Positions 31,801 through 39,941 of a stretch of DNA of 64,000 nt are shown piece by piece. The position numbers and the translations under genes were made by a program. Position 1 is the first letter of the stretch; each line of letters starts with the position of its first letter. The stretch covers positions 310,001 to 374,000 of the forward strand of contig MPNJ01000001.1 of NCBI GenBank assembly GCA_002238965.1, in the 5' to 3' direction. The notes beneath the pieces were generated by a model that worked only from the letters and a program-made list of their open reading frames with translations, did no database searches and was not told the origin of the DNA. This DNA comes from Nitrospinae bacterium bin107. Lineage in GTDB: Bacteria; UBA8248.

Positions 31801-32186
31801 TTCTCGACAACCATCATCGCTATCCATATAACGAACGGTAGCGCATAAACCCACCAAACACTCGCATCAGACCAACCTTCTCCCATTTCATAAACGAAAT
31901 AGTAGAAAATCACGGTGGGAACCAAGGACAAAAGATACAAAACGGGAAGAAAATTCAATTTGCGAATTTTATCCCCATATATCTGAGGCATCGCCCCGGC
32001 GCCGCCGATGAGGAGAATGGTATAGGCCAACAGCATGTGCATGTTGGGGTGCATCTCACCCGGTAAAGGCCGCAGATAGACTGCGGATATGTGGTACAAA
32101 CCCGAGAGCACGCATAGCCAGGAGGTGATAAAAACCAGAGCCCTTACGAGAGGAGCCGACTGGTTGGGTTCTGATTCAGCAGTCAT
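28872..32186 (-). CDS. TRAP transporter fused DctQM-type permease, TAXI class
   Basis: Inner-membrane permease with small and large TRAP subunits fused, driven by an ion gradient. It has 1104 residues and is strongly hydrophobic throughout, larger than the 650-900 usual for TAXI permeases. The DctM-like core is recognisable from GTVSGSASGNVVTTGTF and IGLSPHIAGAAEAAASSGGQ near residues 410-460, and from ILGMGMPTTAAYVLLAI with FYFAILSAITPPVA near the C terminus. Between them lie ~300 extra residues with several membrane segments. It is divergent from the TAXI binding-protein gene at 32457. Confidence 0.93.
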   Translation of the reverse strand: MTAESEPNQSAPLVRALVFITSWLCVLSGLYHISAVYLRPLPGEMHPNMHMLLAYTILLIGGAGAMPQIYGDKIRKLNFLPVLYLLSLVPTVIFYYFVYEMGEGWSDASVWWVYALPFVIWIAMMVVEKSWLALLLWVLSFVPAPILFLYWDSLPESTHEPTLWWLLIACSAIPVMWTLFAVFFRPAEGVKKAGVYLAVFFVALILIGWRVSLWSGQSDEVRSVLSLWPVIVFAFPLFWAKRRIKEVFEEYPAHPFPAGFTIGLNAGMLFFVATACLYLFYYHEEMVDRPGAPTIGDARVGFVMLVVALELTRRCFGPPLPTLAVIAFVYGIWGNLFAPPFGHGGHTWLELQAKLSTDFIGGVLGFLVVISATFIIMFLILGAFLHESGAGRFFVNFALGMFGKMRAGAGLAAVGSSALMGTVSGSASGNVVTTGTFTIPLMKRIGLSPHIAGAAEAAASSGGQIMPPVMGAGAFIMSELIEVPYFQIIGYATIPAILYFTIVGINIHFAAGALNIQPLPASEIPSWKTELKNGWFYLVPLAFLVYFLFEGRTPVFAGVMSVFIMVGVWFYRRVAEFLGTMRRGDKTIADEIFVFVPVTFWVFAFFLFAFFSIFELGFGVPLGIYGKPTWGAAIRAALALGVTGFVLVSVFTRIFSWVGAFRNEIERSWLAIFPLTLLALWSAFGWSSGVAGAAIVLALLSAWSVFRGNGAQPTTTIPWYFVMIWVGAYYVQKGIYALVPAIANFGEWFVPFGFIYDGLIFFGLAIIVQKVIFSFGSEESDAESATPSMKQVLAVSCNPFTYLQRAKNTGETGAGVQAAQSAANWIFSIRDALRVGGRQGAEFAVTLATIEVVVQVLTITGVGNKFAYMIEALAQDICFIGPAAGGGCAYYIGLDGFFVALLLTAICCAILGMGMPTTAAYVLLAILGGPVLIKLVGPELTHVYGAEWVKEFVAAKGDRVAAHMFIFYFAILSAITPPVAIASLVGAKLAGASYFQTSMMSLRFAIVGFIVPFLFMFDPALLTFAHPLRVALSASMTLLGFIAFSAGTQGWLLGRLYKYERILLFVCFITFILFVIFFSITMLVAGLVCGAIPLIRQIKDYKRN

Positions 32187-32325
32187 GTTTCTCCTTCCTT
32201 CTCCACTATGGGAAAACCTTCATTGATAGATAAAACTATATATGAATTATCCCATTCTAACGGATTGCCTGATTGTTCCGCCAGTGACTCACTACCATTC
32301 TTAATTCACCTTACATTTCACATGC

Positions 32326-32356
32326 TTGACCAAACCACATCGTTTTGCTTTATTAT
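32326..32356 (+). promoter_or_regulatory. Possible promoter of the TAXI binding-protein gene
   Basis: TTGACC at 32326-32331 and TATTAT at 32351-32356, spacer 19 bp (slightly long). It lies in the 270-base divergent region between the permease and the binding-protein gene, about 100 bases upstream of the latter. Confidence 0.35.
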
Positions 32357-32456
32357 AGCGGCATCAACCCAAAGTAAAGGGCCGGCATTTTTCATGAGTT
32401 TCGACATATAAAATCGAAACAGCAGGTAATTTTCACTACTTCCAAAGGAGATTCAA

Positions 32457-33425
32457 ATGAGGAAAACCACACTTCGGCTGATTACGTTGGCAGCAGGCCT
32501 TGCCCTGGTTATCAGCGCGGCCCCGGCGGCGGATGCAGCCAAAATCCTTCTGGGAACGTCCCAGCCAGGAGGCGCCACCTTCGAGATCGGAACCGCGATG
32601 GGCAAAGTCATCACGGATAACTCGGGCGGAAAAATTTCCGTAGATGCAGCCGTCACCGGTGGTTCCACCGCAAACGTCCGCATTCTTCAGAAAAAGAACA
32701 AAATGCAGCCTTTCCGCATGGGCATGGCTACGGCGCCGGCCGTCGCATGGGGGCAGACGGGCAGAAAACCCTTCAAGAAACCCCAGGACGTTCTGGCCCT
32801 TGGAGCCCTTTACCCGTTGACGGTCGTCTACACCACATTTAAGACCACCGGAATCAAGAAATGGTCAGACCTCACCGGCAAACGATTCGTCGTTGGCGGT
32901 CGTGGCGGCTCAATTTACATCGTCACGCAGCTTGCTCTGAAACACAGCGGCATTAAAGCGAAAAGAGAATTCTTCAACAACAACCAGAATTCGGCCGCCA
33001 TCAAAGACCAAAGAGTGGACGCAGGCTTTTTCTTCCTGAACGGTGGCGTTCCCGCACCCGTGTACATGGACCTCGCCCGTACGCTCTCCGGCAAACTCCA
33101 TTTCTTCGGTCCCGATGAAGCCACCATTAAAAAGCTGGCTGTGAACGAAGCGGGCATCGTACGCGATATCGTGGGCGCCGGCTCCATCCCCGGTTACAAC
33201 AAGGACATCATAAGCTGGGGCCAGATGTGGTCTTTGATGACCAACAGCAAAATGAGCAACGACAATGCATATGCGATTGTCAAAGCCCTGTACGACAACC
33301 ACAAGCAAATCACCAAATACCACCCGGCCGGAAAATTCATCACCAAGAAAACCGGACTTCGCGGTCTGAAGAAACTCAAAATGCACCCGGGTGCAGCTCG
33401 TTACTGGAAAGAAGCGGGCATGTAA
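32457..33425 (+). CDS. TAXI-family TRAP transporter solute-binding protein
   Basis: It has 322 residues. A signal peptide spans about 1-26 (LITLAAGLALVISAAPAADA). The mature protein begins with ILLGTSQPGGATFEIGTAMG, the TAXI hallmark (T-x-x-x-G), followed by VTGGSTANVRILQ and WSDLTGKRFVVGGRGGS. It captures the substrate in the periplasm for the divergent fused permease. The ATG follows AAAGGAG. A strong terminator follows the gene. The substrate is unknown; TAXI proteins often bind glutamate-like or other carboxylates. Confidence 0.93.
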   Translation: MRKTTLRLITLAAGLALVISAAPAADAAKILLGTSQPGGATFEIGTAMGKVITDNSGGKISVDAAVTGGSTANVRILQKKNKMQPFRMGMATAPAVAWGQTGRKPFKKPQDVLALGALYPLTVVYTTFKTTGIKKWSDLTGKRFVVGGRGGSIYIVTQLALKHSGIKAKREFFNNNQNSAAIKDQRVDAGFFFLNGGVPAPVYMDLARTLSGKLHFFGPDEATIKKLAVNEAGIVRDIVGAGSIPGYNKDIISWGQMWSLMTNSKMSNDNAYAIVKALYDNHKQITKYHPAGKFITKKTGLRGLKKLKMHPGAARYWKEAGM

Positions 33426-33442
33426 GCTTCACCGAAACACTA

Positions 33443-33472
33443 AAAGCCCCCTGCTTCGGCGGGGGGTTTTTT
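33443..33472 (+). terminator. Rho-independent terminator after the TAXI gene
   Basis: CCCCC (33447-33451) pairs with the G-run 33461-33466 around a short loop, followed by six T. It lies 20 bases after the stop codon. Confidence 0.85.
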
Positions 33473-33561
33473 GTTGCCTGTTCAAGTTTGCCATTAACAA
33501 TAAAAAAAATGTTACAGTTGAACCTCACCCACATCTGAAAATTCATTCCCGGGAGAAGAAA

Positions 33562-34170
33562 ATGAGCACATCCGGTTTTGAGACATTTCATCTCGTAAAA
33601 CCCGATGAAGCCGAAGGTGAAGTATCACAGATTTATGACGAAATATGCCGGTTAAAAGACCCGCGCTGGCTGGGACCTTTGTTCGGGTTTTTCGCTCATG
33701 TACCTGGTCTCTTGCGTGGATTCTGGGAACTACAAAAACGTCTCGAAGTGCTGGATGGCCACATTTCACGTGAGTTGACCAATCGCATAGCCATGGTTTG
33801 TGCGGTCGCCTCAGACTGTCCACGATGCGTGAATTTTCACAAAACCGACCTTGTCCACCGCATGGAACTCGATGAGTATGAAGTGGAAAAACTCCATGAC
33901 TTTGAAAATGCAGATTTGCCTGAAGCGGAAAAAGCGGTATTCCGAGTGGCCAGAAAACTCACGCTCAACGAACAAATGAGCGACGAAGAGTTCCAGGCGT
34001 TGCGCGTGCATGGCTTTGACGAGCCGGCAATCGTGGAAATCGTTTCAGTCGCCTTACTGGAGGGCGGCTTTGCACGTCACGCGAGCGTCCTCGCGCGATT
34101 TGAAGACGGTATGGACTGGCCGGCACAACATACCCCGTCCGCCGAATACCGAAGCGTCATCGACAGTTAA
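33562..34170 (+). CDS. AhpD-like/carboxymuconolactone decarboxylase-family protein
   Basis: It has 202 residues. The redox motif SDCPRCVNFH gives Cys86, Cys89 and His93, the AhpD-type C-x-x-C-x-x-x-H active site, with the typical helix ELTNRIAMVCAVA before it. Such proteins are small peroxidase or disulfide-redox enzymes. The ATG at 33562 follows GGGAGAAG; the longer frame from 33391 runs back through the terminator and is not used. It stands alone between the TRAP-TAXI and sugar ABC genes. Confidence 0.88.
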   Translation: MSTSGFETFHLVKPDEAEGEVSQIYDEICRLKDPRWLGPLFGFFAHVPGLLRGFWELQKRLEVLDGHISRELTNRIAMVCAVASDCPRCVNFHKTDLVHRMELDEYEVEKLHDFENADLPEAEKAVFRVARKLTLNEQMSDEEFQALRVHGFDEPAIVEIVSVALLEGGFARHASVLARFEDGMDWPAQHTPSAEYRSVIDS

Positions 34171-34203
34171 GGGTTCGTGCGCAGACAATATCCGAACAAA
34201 AAT

Positions 34204-34467
34204 TTATTTATCGCCTGGGCGTTCCTGGGAAAGGCTCATCCGTGAATGGATACTCTCGCTGGTCTTGCTTGCCCGCTTATTCTTTTCCAGAACCAAGGAC
34301 CTTTTGGGTAGCATTTTCTTCGAAATACTGTACTGAGTCGTGTCGGCAGGGTAGTTGTAAAGCGTGACAAGACACGCATCGGTTTCAACGCGAGTTTCCT
34401 CGGCAACTGCGCTGGACATGCTCATCAGAAAGAAAACAATGATCCCCAACATTTTAAGATAGCGCAT
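34204..34467 (-). CDS. Small secreted protein of unknown function
   Basis: It has 87 residues. A convincing signal peptide is at 1-22 (MLGIIVFFLMSMSSAVA, cleavage before EET). The mature part is short and basic, with one Cys. GAGG precedes the ATG. I recognise no family. The codon pattern is less GC-rich than the bulk of the window. Confidence 0.5.
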   Translation of the reverse strand: MRYLKMLGIIVFFLMSMSSAVAEETRVETDACLVTLYNYPADTTQYSISKKMLPKRSLVLEKNKRASKTSESIHSRMSLSQERPGDK

Positions 34468-34711
34468 TCAAAAAACCCTCAAGAACTATAGCGTTAAGAC
34501 ACGCAAGTGAGAATTATAGCATGTCATTGATGAAATGATTTGTCTCATTGAACATTTCCTGAAAATTTTCGTATCGATAAACAATCCCATCCCCGATAAG
34601 GTTTAGGTTAGTCCTAAAAAACTGCAGCTTTACAAATTTGATGGGTGATGGTACGCATTCGTTCGCCCATTTATTTGGGAGCTATATTACCTTACTTGGA
34701 AGCGAGGTCCC

Positions 34712-36670
34712 GTGCCTGAATCCAAGAACTTGCTCAGAATGATGGAAATCGACAAATCCTTTCCGGGCGTTCATGCGCTCAAAGAAGTCGATTTCGATCT
34801 CGCCGAGGGCGAAATTCACATTCTGTTGGGTGAAAACGGGGCCGGAAAATCCACACTCATCAAAATTTTGGCAGGCATGTATCACGCCGACTCAGGCCAA
34901 ATCGAGATTAGCGAAACACCCACCATTATCCCCGACGCCAGAACCGGGCGCGATTTGGGAATCAGCGTCATCTACCAGGAACTGAACCTGGTGCCTGATC
35001 TGAGCGTGGCCAAAAACATCTTCCTGGGTCGTGAACCGGTACTGCCTGGCATCATGAAGCGTGTGGATTGGGCTAGAGTCGAGCAAGAATCCCTCGCAAT
35101 CATGGAGCGCCTGGACGTGAAAATCGACGTCAACGCGCCGGTCCGCTCTCTAAGCGTCGCGGATCAGCAAATGGTGGAGATCGCCCGGGCTCTTGTATTT
35201 GACTGCAAAATATTGGTGATGGATGAGCCCACATCTTCTCTGAGCGGGCATGAAATCGAGGAACTTTTCAAGGCCGTCAACCGGTTGCGAGAACACGGTG
35301 TCGGCATCATTTACATCTCCCACCGCCTTGAGGAAGTCCACGAGATTGGAGATCGCGTCACCGTCCTGCGCGACGGGGAATATATGGGCACGTGGGAAGT
35401 CAAAGAGGTGGAACTCGATTTCCTGATCACGCAGATGGTGGGGCGCACACTTGATGAGAAATTCCCCTGGACACCCCGTGAACATGGAGAAGTAGCTTTG
35501 CGGGTGCGTGGACTCACCCGAAACGGCGTATTCGAAGACATCAACTTCGACCTCCACTATGGAGAAATCGTCGGCCTCTCGGGTCTCGTAGGGGCAGGGA
35601 GAACAGAAGTGGCGCGGGCCGTAATGGGCGCGGATCCCGTTGATAGCGGCACCGTAGAGATGACTCGTGCGACAAAAGAAAAAGAAGAGATACAAAATCT
35701 CCCCCACTATCCGCTCTGGATGGCCATCTTGGACGTGGTTGTCTTAATTATGGCTTTGCCCTTGTTCACCGTAATTTTTCAGGGAATTTACGATCCTGTC
35801 ACGCTCAACATGAATTCACCGCCACCGCTATTCAGTGGCAAGTGGTTTTATGAATGGATCATCGGCGGACCGTTATACAATATACCGAACGGCCCCACCC
35901 CCTATATCGTCGCCGCCGGGTTGGTCGTTTTACGGCAAGCGGGTCTCTGGTTTATGGAGCGGCAGTATCATTGGCGCACTTTGGTCATCGACTTCGCAAG
36001 CTGGTACGCCCTCGCGATAGGTGCGATGGTCATTACGAGTCTGTTCACTCAGAATTTCGTTCTCGAATGGGTCATGATCTGGGGTGGCGTCGCTATGGTT
36101 CTGATTCGATTCTTGACAATCCTTACCTATGAGCGCAAGTGGACTCCAACCTTGGCCATACGACGCGGGCTGGGGCTATTGCCCGAGGACAGGAAAACCC
36201 AGGGCCTTACCCAGGTTCTCTCGGTCGCCTTTAACACCACAAGCGCGAATCTCCGCCGCCTCATTAAACGGTGGCTGCTCAACTTGACCATGGAAAAAGA
36301 TCTCGTAGATGAACACATCAATCAGCTAAAAATCATGACGCCGGATCAGGAGACGCAAATACGCTTCCTGTCAGGCGGCAATCAGCAAAAAGTCGTTCTC
36401 GCCAAATGGCTCTTCAGACGCGCGAATGTACTCATCTTTGATGAGCCGACTCGCGGAATAGACATAGGCGCAAAATTCGAAGTTCACTCGCAAATGCTGC
36501 AACTTGCCAAAGACGGCGCCGCCGTCATGATGATCTCGAGTGAATTGCCCGAGATTCTTGGAATGAGCGACCGCATTCTGGTCATGCGAGAAGGACAACT
36601 CACTGCAGATATCGGCAGAAACGATGCGACACAGGAACAAATACTGCGTTATGCCATGACCGCGGATTGA
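34712..36670 (+). CDS. RbsA/MglA-type sugar ABC ATPase with a membrane-helix insertion in the second ATPase domain
   Basis: It has 652 residues; RbsA-type proteins have about 500. NBD1 is regular: Walker A GENGAGKS at 40-47, Walker B ILVMDEP at 167-173, His204. NBD2 starts near 260 with the usual degenerate Walker A GLVGAGRTE (291-299), but after SGTVEM (~317) a stretch of ~165 residues is inserted before GLGLLPEDRKTQGL (486-499). The insert has four hydrophobic segments, about 335-358, 397-415, 422-445 and 447-472. LSGGNQQK (553-560) and VLIFDEP (573-579) are intact. The start is GTG with GAGG upstream. It is first in an operon with two permeases and a binding protein. The frame is continuous, so this is not a frameshift artefact. 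Confidence 0.92.
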   Translation: MPESKNLLRMMEIDKSFPGVHALKEVDFDLAEGEIHILLGENGAGKSTLIKILAGMYHADSGQIEISETPTIIPDARTGRDLGISVIYQELNLVPDLSVAKNIFLGREPVLPGIMKRVDWARVEQESLAIMERLDVKIDVNAPVRSLSVADQQMVEIARALVFDCKILVMDEPTSSLSGHEIEELFKAVNRLREHGVGIIYISHRLEEVHEIGDRVTVLRDGEYMGTWEVKEVELDFLITQMVGRTLDEKFPWTPREHGEVALRVRGLTRNGVFEDINFDLHYGEIVGLSGLVGAGRTEVARAVMGADPVDSGTVEMTRATKEKEEIQNLPHYPLWMAILDVVVLIMALPLFTVIFQGIYDPVTLNMNSPPPLFSGKWFYEWIIGGPLYNIPNGPTPYIVAAGLVVLRQAGLWFMERQYHWRTLVIDFASWYALAIGAMVITSLFTQNFVLEWVMIWGGVAMVLIRFLTILTYERKWTPTLAIRRGLGLLPEDRKTQGLTQVLSVAFNTTSANLRRLIKRWLLNLTMEKDLVDEHINQLKIMTPDQETQIRFLSGGNQQKVVLAKWLFRRANVLIFDEPTRGIDIGAKFEVHSQMLQLAKDGAAVMMISSELPEILGMSDRILVMREGQLTADIGRNDATQEQILRYAMTAD

Positions 36671-36692
36671 TCCGCGTTTGGAGGTAGATTGA

Positions 36693-37706
36693 ATGAGCGC
36701 CGCAGCTTCAACGGGTAATGAGAAACTCTTTCTAGGTTACTCGGTCAAGGATATTCCCTTTGAGCGCTTACTCCTCATTTCCGCTTTCATAGTTTTGATG
36801 ATTTTCTATACTTTCGCGACAGAAAATTTCCTCACCCTCGAAAACTTTGTGAATGTAGTGCGCCGTGACGCATGGCTCTTTTTCATAGCCTATGCCCAAA
36901 CATTGGTCATCATTTCGGCAGGATTCGACCTTTCACAAGGCTCAATCATGAGCGTAGTGAGCGTCATGGCCTGGAGTGCGATGCTGCATTTCGGGTTTTT
37001 CATCGGCCTCATCGCCGGCCTCGGCATCGGCCTGCTGTGCGGCGTCATCAATGGATTTTTCGTCGGCGTGGCAAGGGTGCAGCCGTTCATCGCGACATTG
37101 GGGATGCTCTTCATCGGCAGCGGCGCAGCCCAGCTTTGGACCGGCGGCCTTCAAATGGGGGGTGCGCGCGAGGGCGCAACTTTGCCCAAACACGTCGAAG
37201 ATGCTTATGTCCTTTTGGCTAAAGGAAACCTGGGTCCCATTCCCTTCACCTTCATCTGGATAATTATCGCGCTGGCCACGATGTGGTATCTGCTCAAATA
37301 CACCCGCTTCGGCACTTATGTGTACGCCTTGGGTGGAAACGAACAAACAGCGATTTCCGCAGGCATCAACTTTCCCGCCATGAAGATCGCCATTTTCGGC
37401 ATAGGCGGTCTTCTGTGCGGTTTCGCGGGCCTTCTTCTTTCAGCAAGTGTCAGCGCGGCGGGCGAACCGAGGCTGGGCGGTGGCGATCAACTGCTCCAGT
37501 CGATCGGAGCGACCATCATCGGCGGCACGCATATTTTTGGCGGGCGAGGCGGCGTGTTAGGTACGACGCTGGGTGTTTTCCTGATCATATTCCTGGTGAA
37601 CGGACTGAACATCATGGGAATCGATACCTACCGGCAACAAATAGTTGTCGGCTTGGTGATTCTCGCTTCAATCTGGGTGAGCACCCTGCGTGAGCAAAAA
37701 AACTAA
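36693..37706 (+). CDS. Sugar ABC transporter permease 1 (RbsC-like)
   Basis: It has 337 residues with about nine membrane helices, BPD_transp_2 family. Typical features are SAGFDLSQGSIMSVVSVMAW and GVINGFFVGVARVQPFIATLGM, GGNEQTAISAGIN and IGATIIGGTHIFGGRGG. The ATG follows GGAGG. It starts 22 nt after the ATPase gene, 15 nt before permease 2, and is about as similar to it as paralogues in a heterodimeric channel. Confidence 0.93.
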   Translation: MSAAASTGNEKLFLGYSVKDIPFERLLLISAFIVLMIFYTFATENFLTLENFVNVVRRDAWLFFIAYAQTLVIISAGFDLSQGSIMSVVSVMAWSAMLHFGFFIGLIAGLGIGLLCGVINGFFVGVARVQPFIATLGMLFIGSGAAQLWTGGLQMGGAREGATLPKHVEDAYVLLAKGNLGPIPFTFIWIIIALATMWYLLKYTRFGTYVYALGGNEQTAISAGINFPAMKIAIFGIGGLLCGFAGLLLSASVSAAGEPRLGGGDQLLQSIGATIIGGTHIFGGRGGVLGTTLGVFLIIFLVNGLNIMGIDTYRQQIVVGLVILASIWVSTLREQKN

Positions 37707-37721
37707 GGGAGATAATAAATC

Positions 37722-38717
37722 ATGGCGAATGTAGCGGAGGCTCCTGTCAGACCTTCTGCCTCCTTATTGGCCAAGTTCAATTACGAGAAATATGGTTTGC
37801 TCGTCGTGTTCATCATGATGATGCTCATATTTTACATTCTCCAGTTGATGGGCTACGTGAACAACTTTATCGAAGCCCATAACCTGACCAACCAACTCAG
37901 AAACGCTTCTCTACTGTTCTTCATCGTCGCCGGACAAAGTATGGTGCTCCTGGTCTCAGGCATCGATTTAAGTCAAGGGTCCTTGCTCAGCCTCTCAAGT
38001 GTGGTGATGGCGCAGGGCATATTGGACTTCGGCCTGGCCGTGGGCGTGTTGATGGGTATTGGAATGGCGACGATGTTCGGTTTTATCAACGGCTACCTCG
38101 TGGGCCGTGTGAAAATACAACCTTTCATCGTCACCTTGAGTATGCTTTTCATCTGCGCCGGCATCGCTTTGGTATTCACGGGCGGACGCACGATTCACCA
38201 GTTCACTGGTGAGCAAAAAGACATCCTGCAAACCATCGGCCTCACGGATTTCTTTCATATTCCCGGCACGCTGTTCATCGCCATATTCTTTTTCATCATT
38301 CTCTATCTGCTGACGAAACGTACGGTGCTCGGCCGGGCAATCTATCTGACGGGCGGGAACGAAGAGGCTGCGCGTCTCTCAGGCATAGATACCGGCAAGG
38401 TGAAACTCATATGCTATTTGATCAGCGGCATCTGCGTAGGCATCACCTCGTTCCTTTACCTGGCGAGACTCCCGGCCACGAACGGCCTCGCTGGATTTCA
38501 ACTTGAATTCCAGTCATTGGCGGCCACCGTGGTGGGGGGCACGACGTTTCACGGTGGTGAGGGCGGTGTGACGCAAGCTGTGATCGGGACGCTGTTCCTG
38601 ACATTTTTGCTCAATGGCCTCATACTCTTGGGTGTAGGCACATTCGCCCGGGAGGTAGTGGTAGGCGTTTTACTTATTACGGCAGTTGTTTTGAGTTCCC
38701 GCAAGCGGCGGGAATAG
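37722..38717 (+). CDS. Sugar ABC transporter permease 2 (RbsC-like)
   Basis: It has 331 residues and is a paralogue of permease 1, with matching motifs: SGIDLSQGSLLSLSSVVMAQ, GFINGYLVGRVKIQPFIVT, TGGNEEAARLSGI and ATVVGGTTFHGGEGG. Having two permease genes implies a heterodimeric channel; simple RbsC systems use one. GGGAG lies upstream of the ATG. Confidence 0.92.
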   Translation: MANVAEAPVRPSASLLAKFNYEKYGLLVVFIMMMLIFYILQLMGYVNNFIEAHNLTNQLRNASLLFFIVAGQSMVLLVSGIDLSQGSLLSLSSVVMAQGILDFGLAVGVLMGIGMATMFGFINGYLVGRVKIQPFIVTLSMLFICAGIALVFTGGRTIHQFTGEQKDILQTIGLTDFFHIPGTLFIAIFFFIILYLLTKRTVLGRAIYLTGGNEEAARLSGIDTGKVKLICYLISGICVGITSFLYLARLPATNGLAGFQLEFQSLAATVVGGTTFHGGEGGVTQAVIGTLFLTFLLNGLILLGVGTFAREVVVGVLLITAVVLSSRKRRE

Positions 38718-38806
38718 AAAATATGTTCATAGGGTAGTCAATTTTTCCCTTTCGCGGAGGAGAGCGCTTCGTCCGTGAAACCCATTCTGCGAGGAGGAGA
38801 TTCAAG

Positions 38807-39865
38807 ATGAAAAAACTGTTCCGCTCTTTCATGATTCTCGCTTCCGTCGTCACATTCTTGTTTGTGTCGATGGCGGCGGCCCCGGACGCTGACGCCCGGG
38901 TGAAGGCGAAAAAGAAATACAAAATAGCCGTCGTCGTGCCGAACGGCGTCGACCCCTATTTCTTCTCGAAATGGTACGGCAGCGTCCAGGCGGCCAAAGA
39001 CGCCGGCGTGACCGTGACCATGTTCGACGCGGGCGGCTACGAGTTCCTGCCCAAGCAGGTGGCCCACGTGGAGGACATCATCGCGGCGAAGTACGACGGG
39101 ATGATCATCTGCCCGATCAGCACCAAAGGCATGGTGAACGCTGTACACAAGGCGATGGACAAGGGCATCAAGGTCGTCGTGGACAACATTGACCTCGACA
39201 GCGCTCGCGTCAAAAACCGCGTCATGAAAAACAGCTATGAATTGGGCCTTCTCATCGGCGCCACCATGGCCCACGCCATCAACTACCAGGGTAAAGTCAT
39301 GATGCTGCCCGGACCCAGCGGCATCGAAATGGTGACCTCCATGGCCAAAGGGTTTGAGGACTACCTGAGCCACTATCCGAAAATCAAGGTCGTGGCCAAG
39401 GAATTCACCAAGTCCAACGTGCAGCATGCCTACCAGACGGCGGAGGACCTGCTCAAGAAGCACCCGGACGTCAAAGGCATTTACCCTTGGGCGACACTCA
39501 TCGCCCGCGGTACGGTGGACGCCGTGAAAGCGGCCGGCTACAAGCCCGGCCAGATCAAGATCGTGACGCACAACCTCGTCGTCGGCATCGAGAAAGACAT
39601 TCGTGACGGCTGGGTGCATGCGGCTGTCCTGGCCGAGCAGATCGCCATGGCGAAAGAAGCCGTCTATAACGTGATCGACCTGATTGAAGGCCGGCAGCCC
39701 CCCGGCGCGCCTCATCGCGGCGGCACGCTCAGCTATATCAAGAACTACATGGCCTACCAGCACAACCTCGACATTCTGGATCGAAGCGGCATCGAAGCGC
39801 CCAAGAACTGGATGATCAAGCGCCAAAAGCGCGCGACGAACATCGTGGGCGGCAAACGCCGTTAA
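38807..39865 (+). CDS. Sugar ABC transporter periplasmic binding protein (RbsB-like)
   Basis: It has 352 residues. A signal peptide lies at about 1-31 (SFMILASVVTFLFVSMAAA). The mature part is a Peripla_BP_4-type type-I binding protein starting YKIAVVVPNGVDPYFFSKWY, with DGMIICPISTKGMVNAVHKA and later KVVVDNIDLDSA. A GAGGAGG precedes the ATG. It closes the four-gene operon and is followed by a terminator. The ligand is unknown; a monosaccharide or a polyol is the usual guess for the family. Confidence 0.92.
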   Translation: MKKLFRSFMILASVVTFLFVSMAAAPDADARVKAKKKYKIAVVVPNGVDPYFFSKWYGSVQAAKDAGVTVTMFDAGGYEFLPKQVAHVEDIIAAKYDGMIICPISTKGMVNAVHKAMDKGIKVVVDNIDLDSARVKNRVMKNSYELGLLIGATMAHAINYQGKVMMLPGPSGIEMVTSMAKGFEDYLSHYPKIKVVAKEFTKSNVQHAYQTAEDLLKKHPDVKGIYPWATLIARGTVDAVKAAGYKPGQIKIVTHNLVVGIEKDIRDGWVHAAVLAEQIAMAKEAVYNVIDLIEGRQPPGAPHRGGTLSYIKNYMAYQHNLDILDRSGIEAPKNWMIKRQKRATNIVGGKRR

Positions 39866-39886
39866 GCATTATCCCCACTGAAAGTC

Positions 39887-39921
39887 AAAACCCCCGTCGG
39901 GTAAAACCGGCGGGGGTTTTT
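39887..39921 (+). terminator. Rho-independent terminator of the sugar ABC operon
   Basis: AAAACCCCCG pairs with CGGGGGTTTT around a GC-containing loop, followed by more T. It lies 22 bases after the binding-protein stop and could also serve the convergent gene at 39942. Confidence 0.88.
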
Positions 39922-39941
39922 CATAAGCCCTCTTATCTCGC

